Assembly (NCBI GenBank): GCA_028284445.1
Contig: JANQRS010000052.1
Span: forward strand, 82,660-146,659
Direction of reading: 5' to 3'
Length of the DNA: 64,000 bases
DNA from: Calditrichia bacterium
GTDB lineage: Bacteria; Calditrichota; Calditrichia; RBG-13-44-9; J075
Part shown: one piece after another, positions 18,618 to 27,776 of the stretch
Layout: the number at the start of each line of letters is the position of its first letter
How positions within the stretch are numbered: the first letter of the stretch is position 1
Notes under the pieces: model-generated
Told to the model about the DNA's origin: nothing
What the model saw: only the letters and a program-made list of their open reading frames with translations
Database searches by the model: none
Position numbers and translations under genes: made by a program

Positions 18618-20075
18618 ATGCAAAATCGCGTAATGAGGGGATGGATCGGACTAATTTTGCTATCGATGGCAGTATGGGCAATTGCATGTGCTGTCAATCC
18701 GGTGTCCGGCAAGCGGGAATTTATGCTGCTTTCCGAATCACAGGAAATCCAGCTTGGTAACCAATCTGATCCGTCGATTGTTGGCATGTATGGCTTGTAT
18801 CAGGACGCAAAACTGCAGCAGTTTATTGAGACCAAGGGCAAGGCGATGGCAAAAATCTCGCACCGGCCCAATCTGAATTATCAATTCCGCTTATTGGATT
18901 CTCCGGTAATCAATGCATTTGCAGTGCCGGGTGGCTATGTCTACTTTACTCGCGGCATCATGGCTCATCTTAATAATGAAGCAGAGTTCGCCGGCGTACT
19001 TGGACATGAAATCGGCCATATTACTGCGCGCCATTCGGCCAAGCAGTATAGCAAGTCGCAACTTGCCTCGGTTGGACTGGGGCTTGGCGCTATCTTTAGT
19101 GAAAATGTCGCCCGCTTTGCCGGTTTAGCTCAAACAGGCATTGGCCTCCTTTTTCTCAAATATGGCCGCGATGCTGAACGGGAATCGGATCGTCTTGGCG
19201 TAGAATACTCCACGAGAATCGGCTACGATGCCCGTGAGATGGCAAATTTCTTTGGAACGCTGGATCGTATGACTGCACCTGAAGAAGGTGGCGCCGGTCG
19301 GCCGCCGAGCTGGATGTCGACGCATCCCAATCCCGCTGATCGCGTTGTCTCCGTTACCAACCTGGCCAACGAATGGCGAGGCAAGGTTAGCAACAGCAAT
19401 CTTAAGGTTAACCGCGATCCATTCCTGCAAATGCTGGAAGGATTGGTCTATGGTGAGGATCCGCAGCAAGGGTACGTAGACGGCAATGTTTTCTATCATC
19501 CCGGACTAAAATTCCAGTTCCCGCTGCCGAGCGGCTGGCAATTTGCAAATACACCCTCGCAAGTCCAGATGGCCAATAAAGATGGCAGTGCGGCAATCGT
19601 TTTTACCCTTGGTGAAGGCGCCAGTCCGATTGATGCCGGAAACAAATTCATTCAGCAGTCTCAGGCCAAGGTTGTTGAGCGCAATACGATTAAGGTAAAT
19701 GGACTGGATGCGCAACGCATGGTCAGTGACGTAACAACCGAGCAAGGCGTCCTTGGCGTCCTGTCTTACTTCATCAAATATGGTCAGAACATCTTTGTCT
19801 TTCATGGGTATTCGGCCAAAGCGCAACTTTCCGGCCTTTCCGGAATTTTCGAAGGGACGATGAGAGGCTTCAAATCTCTCTCGGATCCGGCAAGAATCAA
19901 TGTCAAGCCTGATCGTATTCGTATCAAGAAAGTGCCGCGGACCGGCACGTTGCAGAGTGCTTTGACGGCGCTTAAAATTCCGGCTGCAAAGCACAAGGAG
20001 CATTCCTTTATCAACGGCATGCAGTTAAATGATAACGTGCGCGCTAATTCGCTGATTAAGACAATCGGCAAATAG
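18618..20075 (+). CDS. M48-family zinc metalloprotease lipoprotein (YfgC/BepA-like)
   Basis: 485 aa. The N-terminus is hydrophobic and ends in a lipobox-like IACAVNPVSGKRE. The M48 active site is HEIGHITARHS (HExxH, about residue 133), with the third ligand glutamate in ERESDRLGVEY. The C-terminal 200 residues form a separate alpha/beta domain (FPLPSGWQFANTPSQVQMANKDG) often seen in exported M48 proteins. Such periplasmic proteases degrade or help assemble outer-membrane proteins. AGGGAA precedes the ATG, and an intrinsic terminator follows the stop by 17 nt. Confidence 0.92.
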   Translation: MQNRVMRGWIGLILLSMAVWAIACAVNPVSGKREFMLLSESQEIQLGNQSDPSIVGMYGLYQDAKLQQFIETKGKAMAKISHRPNLNYQFRLLDSPVINAFAVPGGYVYFTRGIMAHLNNEAEFAGVLGHEIGHITARHSAKQYSKSQLASVGLGLGAIFSENVARFAGLAQTGIGLLFLKYGRDAERESDRLGVEYSTRIGYDAREMANFFGTLDRMTAPEEGGAGRPPSWMSTHPNPADRVVSVTNLANEWRGKVSNSNLKVNRDPFLQMLEGLVYGEDPQQGYVDGNVFYHPGLKFQFPLPSGWQFANTPSQVQMANKDGSAAIVFTLGEGASPIDAGNKFIQQSQAKVVERNTIKVNGLDAQRMVSDVTTEQGVLGVLSYFIKYGQNIFVFHGYSAKAQLSGLSGIFEGTMRGFKSLSDPARINVKPDRIRIKKVPRTGTLQSALTALKIPAAKHKEHSFINGMQLNDNVRANSLIKTIGK

Positions 20076-20092
20076 GTAATCCACCTTTTGTG

Positions 20093-20124
20093 AAGGGGCT
20101 GGCAATTTGCCGGCCCCTTTTGTT
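20093..20124 (+). terminator. Rho-independent terminator after the M48 gene
   Basis: Arm AAGGGGCTGGCAA (20093-20105) pairs with TTGCCGGCCCCTT (20107-20119), with one G-U pair, followed by TTGTTTT. It starts 17 nt after the M48 protease stop. Confidence 0.9.
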
Positions 20125-20246
20125 TTATCCATCTCAAATCGCGTTTCCCTTCTTCAAGATTTTAGCAAAGCCGTCGATCCTATTGAAACGCCCGAGCACG
20201 AATATCGGGTCAGGGAAGACATATCAAGAGGCATTGAGGGCTGAAA

Positions 20247-21320
20247 ATGACCGCTAGACCGACCGTATATATTTTCCACACCAATACTGCTGCGCTGCGC
20301 ATCTTGCAACGGCATATACGCCGGCACGACTTTCTCTGCAAAGGGTTTATTGGATTCGATGAACTTTACGAGATTCCGGCCGGTCGTGAGGCGCTTCGAT
20401 GTAGCCTGGTGGCCGCAGATGAGTCCGCTCTGTCCGGAATGGCCGGGCAGCGCCTGAAAGCTTTTCTCGCCAAACGCCGGGATTTGCCGACTGCATTCCT
20501 GAGTAGTCCAATGTCATATGAATTGACCAGGCAACATTTTGGAAATATTGCCACGGTATTGCCGCCGGGAACAACCGTCCCCAAAATCATCGAGGTTGTT
20601 TACAAATTGATGGTAAGCGGGGAAATGATTAGCGGCAGCGATGACAGTAGCTTGCAGTTCCGCGCAGCGGATGCCGGGGTCCAGTTGATTGACGTTCTGG
20701 AGTTTGTACGTGGCGAATGCCTGACTGGTTCACTCCGTGTTTACGGTGGCACGGACAGCGGAACGATATTGCTGATGAAGGGCAAGGTAGAGCGTGCCAG
20801 TTTTAGGGATCTCTCCGGAAATGATGCCATAGCGGCGATGACGGCTTTGCAAAATCCTGAGATTCGCATTCATCAAAAGACGCTGCGCATGCACGATGTA
20901 AAACGCTACAGCACTGTGGGCCTGGACGGTGAACGACCGTCGCCAAAGGATCTCCTCGGCGACATCTTTTATTTCATGCATCGCTTCCTGGAAACGAAGC
21001 ATCCGGTGGAAAAAATCGAAGGAGTTTGCCAGAAAGTAGTGGCTGAGCTAACGGAAAAGCGCTTCGACAATGTTTCTGTCATTTACTCGATGTATTGTCA
21101 GGAAAAGCTGCTGGTATTGGGAAATATTGAATCTCATCACCACGCAGATTTTTTCCGCTTCTATCGTACAGTTTTTCATCATTTGGAAGGCGACGAAGAC
21201 GGCCATAAGTTTGCAGATTTCCTGAATTCGCTGGAGGAAATCGCACCATACATGGAAAACCTGACACCATTTTCAAGCTACCTACGCGGCCGGTCACCTG
21301 ATATCGCCGTGGCAAGTTAG
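20247..21320 (+). CDS. Pseudo-receiver plus DUF4388 (PATAN-like) protein
   Basis: 357 aa. Residues about 1-125 have receiver-like alternation (VYIFHTNTAALRILQRHI, CSLVAADESAL, LPTAFLSSP) but no clear phospho-acceptor aspartate pocket or conserved lysine. Residues about 150-235 match a DUF4388 domain (LIDVLEFVRGECLTGSLRVYGG, GTILLMKGKVERASF, GNDAIAAM), common in gliding-, pili- and GTPase-signalling proteins. The C-terminus is a helical region ending in DUF-like acidic residues. GAGGG is 6 nt before ATG. Signalling role inferred; partner not visible. Confidence 0.65.
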   Translation: MTARPTVYIFHTNTAALRILQRHIRRHDFLCKGFIGFDELYEIPAGREALRCSLVAADESALSGMAGQRLKAFLAKRRDLPTAFLSSPMSYELTRQHFGNIATVLPPGTTVPKIIEVVYKLMVSGEMISGSDDSSLQFRAADAGVQLIDVLEFVRGECLTGSLRVYGGTDSGTILLMKGKVERASFRDLSGNDAIAAMTALQNPEIRIHQKTLRMHDVKRYSTVGLDGERPSPKDLLGDIFYFMHRFLETKHPVEKIEGVCQKVVAELTEKRFDNVSVIYSMYCQEKLLVLGNIESHHHADFFRFYRTVFHHLEGDEDGHKFADFLNSLEEIAPYMENLTPFSSYLRGRSPDIAVAS

Positions 21321-21406
21321 AGGATCTGCAGCCGTTTTGGATGATGGCGACAGGTCTTAAATTAAGAATGCCCTTGTTTCCTGTGAAGCAGAGGCATATT
21401 ATTAGA

Positions 21407-21545
21407 AATAATCTTCGGGGCATGGTGACCCTCATGCGAGGGAATTCCTGACCGGCGGTAAAAGTCCGCGACTCTGCCAGCAGGCAGACTGAACCGGTGT
21501 AATTCCGGTACCGACGGTATAGTCCGGATGGGAGAAGATTATCTT
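21407..21545 (+). promoter_or_regulatory. FMN riboswitch (RFN element)
   Basis: The conserved RFN pieces are all present in order: ATCTTCGGGGCA, GGGAATTCCTGACCGGCGGT, AGTCCGCGA, GAACCGGTGTAATTCCGGTACCGAC, and TATAGTCCGGATGGGAGAAGAT. The closing helix P1 pairs 21407-21416 with 21536-21545. It binds FMN and shuts the downstream riboflavin operon when flavin is plentiful. Confidence 0.97.
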
Positions 21546-21547
21546 AT

Positions 21548-21653
21548 GCGCGCATGTCGTGTTTGTGCTGTTTTTCACAAAATCGACGTGCACGCGCCTT
21601 CCTGTATTGTCCCCGAAGCAATGCTAAATTGGCGTTAAGTAGCTATCAGCTAC
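21548..21653 (+). promoter_or_regulatory. Leader hairpins between FMN aptamer and ribD
   Basis: Two stems can be drawn. One pairs GCGCGCATGTCG (21548-21559) with CGACGTGCACGCGC (21584-21597) around an inner TGTG/CACA stem. The other is a small GTAGCT-ATC-AGCTAC hairpin (21639-21653). Neither is followed by a good U-tract. They are the likely expression platform; whether control is transcriptional or translational is unclear. Confidence 0.4.
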
Positions 21654-21683
21654 ACTTTGCCATTGTTGCGAAAGGGCACCTGT

Positions 21684-22850
21684 TTGTCTCACGAAATATT
21701 CATGCAGCGCGCACTTGAAATCGCCCGCGAGGGGATTGGGTTTACCTCGCCTAATCCGATGGTTGGAGCCGTTATTGTGAAGGATGGCCGCATCATCGGT
21801 GAAGGGTTTCATCCCGCTTACGGTCGCGAACATGCCGAGGTGATGGCCATTGAAAATGCCACTGAAGATCCGCGCGGCAGCATCATGTATTGCACTCTGG
21901 AACCCTGCAGCCCGGCGATACCGGGGAAGAAAACACCTCCCTGCTCAAATCGCCTGATAGCCGAGGGAATCGGCAGCTTATATATCGCCACCCTTGATCC
22001 CAACCCTTATGTGGCCGGCAGCGGTGCCGAGCAACTGCGTGAAGCCGGTATTCCTGTTTATGTCGGATGCCAGGCGGAAGCCGCGACTCGCTTGAACGAA
22101 GCTTACTTCAAATTTATTCGCAGCGGCGAGCCCTTTGTGCATATCAAGATGGCAATGACCCTTGACGGCAGAATCGCCACCCATTCCGGACATTCAAAAT
22201 GGATATCGGACATCGACGCCAGGCGTGGGGTGCATGCACTTCGCAGTGAATATGATGCCGTCATGACGGGCGTCGGAACGGTGCTGGCAGATGATCCTCG
22301 CTTCACCGTGCGCCACGTCCCGGGACGTCAGCCATGGCGGATCGTTCTTGATCGTGCCATCATGACTCCAATGGATAGCCAGATTCTTTCGGACGAACAT
22401 GTTGCCAAAACCATGATCTTTAGCGGTCCCGGTAATGATGCTATTAGAGAGAAGATGATTGTAGAACGTGGTGCAGAGGTCATTCGCGTTGACCTCGACG
22501 ACGCCGGAAAGCTAAATCTCAGCCAGGTGTTTCAAATACTGGCGGAACGGCGAATCGCTTCCGTGTTGGTTGAGGCCGGATCGCGCCTCGTTACCAGCCT
22601 TGTACGCGAGGGGCATTTTGATAAGGTGTCGGCCTATATCGCCCCGATGATTGCCGGCAGCGGTATTGAGGCGGTCGGCAATTTGGGCACCGATTCTATG
22701 AAAGACGCCTTGCGGCTCCAGGCGGTGAAATATCAGCAAATTAACGACCAGATCCTGGTGGAAGGATATCGGGATCTCCAACATATATATGGAATGTTAT
22801 CGGAGAATGTGCAATGTTCACAGGAATTATTGAAGAGCTTGGCGAAGTAA
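21684..22850 (+). CDS. ribD: Bifunctional diaminohydroxyphosphoribosylaminopyrimidine deaminase / 5-amino-6-(5-phosphoribosylamino)uracil reductase
   Basis: 388 aa. The enzyme carries out the deaminase and reductase steps of riboflavin synthesis. The N-terminal zinc deaminase shows SPNPMVGAVIV, HAEV (zinc His and catalytic Glu) and CTLEPC. The second zinc cysteine is in KKTPPC, with a slightly lengthened loop (11 instead of 8 residues between the two cysteines). The C-terminal reductase starts FVHIKMAMTLDGRIAT and ends VLVEAG. A TTG start at 21684 gives the canonical MSHEIFMQRALE N-terminus and has AAAGGG about 7 nt upstream. It overlaps ribE by 37 bp. Confidence 0.95.
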   Translation: MSHEIFMQRALEIAREGIGFTSPNPMVGAVIVKDGRIIGEGFHPAYGREHAEVMAIENATEDPRGSIMYCTLEPCSPAIPGKKTPPCSNRLIAEGIGSLYIATLDPNPYVAGSGAEQLREAGIPVYVGCQAEAATRLNEAYFKFIRSGEPFVHIKMAMTLDGRIATHSGHSKWISDIDARRGVHALRSEYDAVMTGVGTVLADDPRFTVRHVPGRQPWRIVLDRAIMTPMDSQILSDEHVAKTMIFSGPGNDAIREKMIVERGAEVIRVDLDDAGKLNLSQVFQILAERRIASVLVEAGSRLVTSLVREGHFDKVSAYIAPMIAGSGIEAVGNLGTDSMKDALRLQAVKYQQINDQILVEGYRDLQHIYGMLSENVQCSQELLKSLAK

Positions 22851-23437
22851 AAACGCTGGAAAAGATGGCAGATGGAATCCGCTTCAGGATTGCTGCCAAA
22901 GTAGTGTTGGACGATATGAATATTGGAGACTCCATTGCCGTAAATGGTGTCTGTTTGACTGCAACTGAAATAGATGACTTCACTTTTGTCGCTGAAGCTG
23001 TTGGCGAAACCCTGGAAAAGACCAGCATCGGACATCTTGCTGTCGGCGGTCGGGTAAATCTTGAGCGGCCGATGCGCGTCGGGGATCGTTTTGGGGGGCA
23101 TTTTGTCCAGGGGCATGTAAATGCCACCGGCAAAGTTGTAACCTGGGAACCGAGGGCTGAAAACTGGCTGCTGGAAGTCGCAGTACCGGATGAGTTGATG
23201 CGCTACGTGGTGCCTGAAGGATCAATCACCATCGAAGGCATAAGCCTGACGGTCGCCGCGATTAGAGACAACGTCGTGGGCATCAATATTATCCCTCATA
23301 CTGCACAGGTCACCAACCTGCAGTTCAAAAATCCCGGAAGCCTTGTGAACATCGAAATTGATATGATGGCTCGTTACTTAGAGAAGATACTGGCCAATAA
23401 TGGTCACTATCTTGTTAACCATGGAGAAACACAATGA
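22814..23437 (+). CDS. ribE: Riboflavin synthase, alpha subunit
   Basis: 207 aa. It dismutates two molecules of 6,7-dimethyl-8-ribityllumazine to riboflavin. Two homologous lumazine-binding barrels are visible: MFTGIIEELGEV with GVCLT at the N-terminus, and GHFVQGHVNATG with GISLTV in the second half. Length is normal. GGAG lies 8 nt upstream inside the end of ribD, so translation is coupled. The stop overlaps ribBA by 4 bp. Confidence 0.97.
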   Translation: MFTGIIEELGEVKTLEKMADGIRFRIAAKVVLDDMNIGDSIAVNGVCLTATEIDDFTFVAEAVGETLEKTSIGHLAVGGRVNLERPMRVGDRFGGHFVQGHVNATGKVVTWEPRAENWLLEVAVPDELMRYVVPEGSITIEGISLTVAAIRDNVVGINIIPHTAQVTNLQFKNPGSLVNIEIDMMARYLEKILANNGHYLVNHGETQ

Positions 23438-24678
23438 CCAGCACCACTAATAACGTGCAGCAGAAAGACGTTTTTATAAGCGCAGAAGAGGCCATCGCTG
23501 CATTTGCCGCTGGCGAAATGCTGATATTGACTGATGATGAAGACCGTGAAAATGAAGGCGATTTCGTAATGGCCGCTGAGTTTGTCGATCCAGCCGCGGT
23601 CAATTTCATGGCGCTACACGGTCGCGGTCTGGTTTGTATCTCGATCACCCGGGAGCGCGCGCGCCAACTGCAATTGCCTGCCATGGTTGATCAGAACACA
23701 GGTTTGCTCGGGACACCCTTCACGGTTAGCGTTGACGCCGTAAAGAATACAACCACTGGTATTTCAGCTGCGGATCGCTACGAAACTATTGCGACCATGA
23801 TTAATGACGACAGTGAGCCGCATGATCTGGCAAGACCGGGACACCTTTTTCCGTTGGTGGCGAATCCAGCCGGGGTTTTGGTGCGTCCGGGACATACAGA
23901 AGCGGTGGTCGATCTGGCCAAAGCTGGCGGACTCTATCCGGCCGGCGTGCTTTGCGAAATCCTCAATGAGGACGGGACAATGGCGCGTCTGCCTCAGTTG
24001 ATCAAGATAGCAGAGCGCTTCGATTTGAAAATCGCCAGCGTTGCAGATATCGTGGATTATCGCCGCCGCACTGAGCAGATTGCCCGCAGGGTGACTGATG
24101 TGGCTTTGCCGAACACCAAAGGTGACTTCCAGCTTCATTTGTATGAAAATCGCTACGACGAGAATGAACATCATATCGCCATGGTAAAAGGTGATGTGGC
24201 CAAGGGCGAATTGGTCACAGTTCGGGTGCATTCTGAATGCCTGACCGGTGATGTGTTTGGCTCTCATCGCTGTGATTGCGGATTGCAGTTGGACATGGCC
24301 ATGGATCAGATTGCCGCAGAAGGATGCGGCGTGATCGTGTATATGCGGCAGGAAGGACGCGGTATTGGCCTCGCGAACAAAATCAAAGCCTATCGCTTGC
24401 AGGAAGAAGGAAAGGATACGGTGGAAGCAAACGAGGCGCTGGGTTTTGCCGCTGATTCGCGTGAATACTGGTTCGCCGCGCAAATGCTGAAAGATTTGGG
24501 TGTGCAAAACATTCGTCTGTTAACCAACAATCCGCTCAAGGTCTCCGGGTTGCAGCAATATGGCATCAACGTTGTGGAGCGGGTGGCGTTGCAGGTGTCC
24601 TCGAACCCGGAAAACGAAAAGTATTTGCGCACCAAGAAGGAAAAAATGGGACATATTTTGCCGGCGAAAGCAGGCTGA
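23434..24678 (+). CDS. ribBA: Bifunctional 3,4-dihydroxy-2-butanone-4-phosphate synthase / GTP cyclohydrolase II
   Basis: 414 aa, fusing the two entry enzymes of riboflavin synthesis. The N-terminal RibB part (about 1-210) has DDEDRENEGDF (acidic metal site), GRGLVCIS and RPGHTEA. The C-terminal RibA part has the zinc cysteines C-x10-C-x-C in CLTGDVFGSHRCDCG, the RQEGRGIGL loop and LLTNNPLK. GGAG is 7 nt before ATG, which overlaps the ribE stop. Confidence 0.97.
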   Translation: MTSTTNNVQQKDVFISAEEAIAAFAAGEMLILTDDEDRENEGDFVMAAEFVDPAAVNFMALHGRGLVCISITRERARQLQLPAMVDQNTGLLGTPFTVSVDAVKNTTTGISAADRYETIATMINDDSEPHDLARPGHLFPLVANPAGVLVRPGHTEAVVDLAKAGGLYPAGVLCEILNEDGTMARLPQLIKIAERFDLKIASVADIVDYRRRTEQIARRVTDVALPNTKGDFQLHLYENRYDENEHHIAMVKGDVAKGELVTVRVHSECLTGDVFGSHRCDCGLQLDMAMDQIAAEGCGVIVYMRQEGRGIGLANKIKAYRLQEEGKDTVEANEALGFAADSREYWFAAQMLKDLGVQNIRLLTNNPLKVSGLQQYGINVVERVALQVSSNPENEKYLRTKKEKMGHILPAKAG

Positions 24679-24744
24679 GTTACTTGATAAATCACTTTTA
24701 TTGAAAATTGAACAGTGTTAACATTACGTCGAACAGGAAGTAAG

Positions 24745-25224
24745 ATGATAAAGGAATTTGATGGTGCTTTGAACGCGGCGTCTATGAACGTCGCAATTGT
24801 TGTTGGACGCTTTAACGATTTTATTTGTAAAAGCCTGCTGGATGGCGCAGTTGATTGCCTGAAGCGCAATGGGGCAGATGAAAATGCCATTTCCGTTTAT
24901 TGGGTGCCTGGTGCATTCGAAATTCCCCTGGCAGCTCAACAAGCGGCCAACGACCCCAAAATTGACGCCGTGATTTGTCTGGGCGCTGTAATTCGTGGTT
25001 CCACACCGCATTTCGATTATGTTTGCAGCGCTGCAACCAGCGGCATCTCCCGGATTACGCTTGAAACCCAAAAACCGGTGATTTTCGGTATCCTCACAAC
25101 GGATACCATAGAACAAGCTATTGAGAGAGCTGGAACAAAGGCCGGTAACAAGGGATGGGAAGCGTCTATGGCTGCCATTGAGATGGTAAATTTGTTGCAG
25201 GCAATGGAACAAAGTCGCGCTTAA
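24745..25224 (+). CDS. ribH: 6,7-dimethyl-8-ribityllumazine synthase
   Basis: 159 aa, forming the hollow icosahedral or pentameric enzyme that condenses the RibB and RibD products. Motifs: VVGRFNDFI, VPGAFEIPLAAQ, GAVIRGSTPHFDYV (catalytic His) and GILTTDT followed by GNKGWEAS. Start ATG 24745 has AGGAAG 4 nt upstream; a TTG frame 30 bp earlier is less likely. Last gene of the riboflavin operon, 66 nt after ribBA. Confidence 0.97.
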   Translation: MIKEFDGALNAASMNVAIVVGRFNDFICKSLLDGAVDCLKRNGADENAISVYWVPGAFEIPLAAQQAANDPKIDAVICLGAVIRGSTPHFDYVCSAATSGISRITLETQKPVIFGILTTDTIEQAIERAGTKAGNKGWEASMAAIEMVNLLQAMEQSRA

Positions 25225-25325
25225 GCGTTAGATATAAGTGAATGGTTCGGGCATCATAAACGGTCAAAGAACGACCATCTTAGCTAGGTAAGTTCTGGAA
25301 GAGGAAAAGATACTTGAGGACAATG

Positions 25326-27689
25326 ATGCGCAGAATCGTTGCACTGCTTTTTGTTAACTGTCTCATCTCATATACCGCACTCGCTCAAACAATTCCCTTT
25401 CAATTGGAAGTTATGACGCATATGAATACAGCCAGGGACATACTGGCTGTGGATAGCAAACTATATGCGGCGACCGAGGGCGGCTTGATTGACTATAATG
25501 TTAGCAATGGTGAAGCAAGAACGTTGACGGCTCTTGACGGCATGTTTGATCACAACCTTTCCGCATTGGAGTGGAGTGATAAAGGCATATTGGTCCTCGG
25601 GTCTGTCCGAGGTAACGTTGCGTTTTACGATCTTGACAACGGTGGCATCACCAACAACGAAAACCTGGTCGGCAATGAGATTCGTGATATCGTTGCAGTT
25701 GAAGATACACTCTGGGTCCTAACACCGGACTTTGTCTCCGTTTTCCTTTTTGATACCGACAGGAATACCTTCCAATTTCGCGAAACCTATCAGGAGTTCG
25801 GCGGGCCAACAGAAGCATTTCAAAAGATGGCCCTGGCCTATAACCGCATCTGGATAGCAGGCAATAGTGGCCTGACCAACGGTCCATCCAATTTTCTTCG
25901 CTTTAACCTCTATGCCGGTTCGAACTGGAATATTCGCACAACAGAAAGCGGGTTACCGGCCAACGCCATCAACGACGTGGCGTTTGACAGTGACTCTAAC
26001 GAGTTGCTACTCGCTACAGGTGGCGGCCTCACGCGTTTCGACGGAAGCACCTTTTCGCTGATAACCAGTGCGGCTTACGACCAGCTTCTTTATTCATCCG
26101 AAGGCCTCTTTGCCTCCAGCGGGCGTAACGTTTTCAGCATAGAGAACAACACAGCGCAGCTTGCATTTACACTCAGTGATGCCAATGTTCTGGACATAGC
26201 CACCGAGGGCGGAAACATCTGGGTCGCCACGCAAAAGCGTGGCCTGCAAAATTTGTCAAGTTCTGAAGTGGTGCTGGTTGACGGGCCGCTGACCAACTAT
26301 ATCGGCGAGGTGATGGTTGATTCCCAAGGACGCATTTGGGCGACTTGCGGTTTGCAGCGGGATGAGTTACGTCAGGGCATTTTTGTTCATAATGGAGAAG
26401 AGTGGAAGAATTACTTTTTCCTGAATCAAAATCCGGGCGCATCCTATCGTTTCATGAATTCCAGCCTCGCTCTTCACGAAGACGGTGAAGGCAATGTTTG
26501 GGTGGGCGCATGGGGCGGCGGCGTCATGGTTTTTGACAGTGAACTTAACCTGACGCCTGTAAATACCGTGGAAGAGACAGGAACTGTCCGGGTAAGCAGT
26601 ATTTCCTCGGATGAGACAATTAGTGTTCAGACAAATACTGATCTACTGAATCGCGTAAGCGCGGTGTCAACCAATCAGGGTTACTCGGTGATTTCTGATA
26701 TATTCTATGATGAGCAGCGTGATGGCATTTGGCTGTTGAATTTTGCTGCGCAAAACAACCGCCCACTACTTGAACACCGGGCGCCGGCATTGGGAAGTGT
26801 CTCAGAAACAGATGCGGGATGGCTGGGATTCGCACTACCCTTTAGCGTTCAGGTGGTGGAAGTTACACAGGATATTTTTGGCGATCTTTGGATTGGCTCT
26901 TTGGATGGGGTGATCCAGGTTCGGCTCACTGAAGACAATTTGGCAAGTGAACTGTATCAGGAATCTGACAATCTGAAGTCAAACCTCGTTCGCGCTATTG
27001 CTGCGGATGAAGATGGCTATGTCTGGGTTGGCACCGGCGCCGGCCTTAGCGCCATTCTGAACGGAACGGTATTTGACTTTCGCGGGGATTATCAACCCAT
27101 TGGCCTACAAGTGAATGATATCTACGTTGATGCGCGAAACAACAAATGGTTTGCGACCGATAAGGGCCTCAGCATTCTCCGTGGAAGCGGCTCACCCTTC
27201 GAACCGCAAAGCTGGATCCATCTGGCGCCGCGGAATAGCAGCATCGAAGCGTCGCGAACCAACCTGTTTTTCGATGACTTGCCAACTGAAAACTTTCATA
27301 GTGTATTCCTGGATACCAAGACCAATGATGCCTATCTTGGCACAGATGCCGGTATCGTGATTCTGAGAAGCAACCCTTTTGCTTCCACCCTCTCCGATTT
27401 TAGCAGCCTCAAGGCCGGTCCCAACCCGTATCTGCTGGGTAGCAGCGGTGCTGATATATTCAACTTCCACAATATCGTGTCCGGTTCGGAGGTGAAAATT
27501 CTTACAGTAGATGGGCAGCTAATCCGCACGCTCGACCCACAAAACTTCGATGAGGTCAAGGGTGGGCTCGCCCAATGGGATGGCCGCAATGTTGAAGGTA
27601 AGCTGGTCGCCAGCGGTGTCTATGTGTATCTGATTAGCAGCGATGATGGAAAGCAGGAAGCAGGCAAGATACTTGTGGTTCGTCGCTAA
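25326..27689 (+). CDS. Secreted two-component-propeller-like protein with sorting domain
   Basis: 787 aa, with a signal peptide (MRRIVALLFVNCLISYTALAQ). About 650 residues follow of seven-bladed propeller repeats of the ligand-binding-regulator type (GLIDYN, IWIAGNSGLTN, ELLLATGGGLTRF, NVWVGAWGGGV, LWIGSLDGVIQ, VWVGTGAGLSA, KWFATDKGLSIL). A FlgD-like C-terminal domain ends the protein (AGPNPYLLG, WDGRNVEGKLVASGVYVY). There is no kinase or DNA-binding part, so it is a free-standing exported propeller. GAGG lies 6 nt before ATG 25326. Ligand unknown. Confidence 0.8.
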   Translation: MRRIVALLFVNCLISYTALAQTIPFQLEVMTHMNTARDILAVDSKLYAATEGGLIDYNVSNGEARTLTALDGMFDHNLSALEWSDKGILVLGSVRGNVAFYDLDNGGITNNENLVGNEIRDIVAVEDTLWVLTPDFVSVFLFDTDRNTFQFRETYQEFGGPTEAFQKMALAYNRIWIAGNSGLTNGPSNFLRFNLYAGSNWNIRTTESGLPANAINDVAFDSDSNELLLATGGGLTRFDGSTFSLITSAAYDQLLYSSEGLFASSGRNVFSIENNTAQLAFTLSDANVLDIATEGGNIWVATQKRGLQNLSSSEVVLVDGPLTNYIGEVMVDSQGRIWATCGLQRDELRQGIFVHNGEEWKNYFFLNQNPGASYRFMNSSLALHEDGEGNVWVGAWGGGVMVFDSELNLTPVNTVEETGTVRVSSISSDETISVQTNTDLLNRVSAVSTNQGYSVISDIFYDEQRDGIWLLNFAAQNNRPLLEHRAPALGSVSETDAGWLGFALPFSVQVVEVTQDIFGDLWIGSLDGVIQVRLTEDNLASELYQESDNLKSNLVRAIAADEDGYVWVGTGAGLSAILNGTVFDFRGDYQPIGLQVNDIYVDARNNKWFATDKGLSILRGSGSPFEPQSWIHLAPRNSSIEASRTNLFFDDLPTENFHSVFLDTKTNDAYLGTDAGIVILRSNPFASTLSDFSSLKAGPNPYLLGSSGADIFNFHNIVSGSEVKILTVDGQLIRTLDPQNFDEVKGGLAQWDGRNVEGKLVASGVYVYLISSDDGKQEAGKILVVRR

Positions 27690-27776
27690 GCCGTATTTGC
27701 CGATTTTTATTCAAGGCTTTATTATTCCCATCCGATAATACTCCACTGGATACCCTCAAATAGTGGAGACTCTTTT

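Noticed and set aside
23764..24507. 247-aa minus-strand ORF
   Set aside because: Antisense shadow of ribBA.
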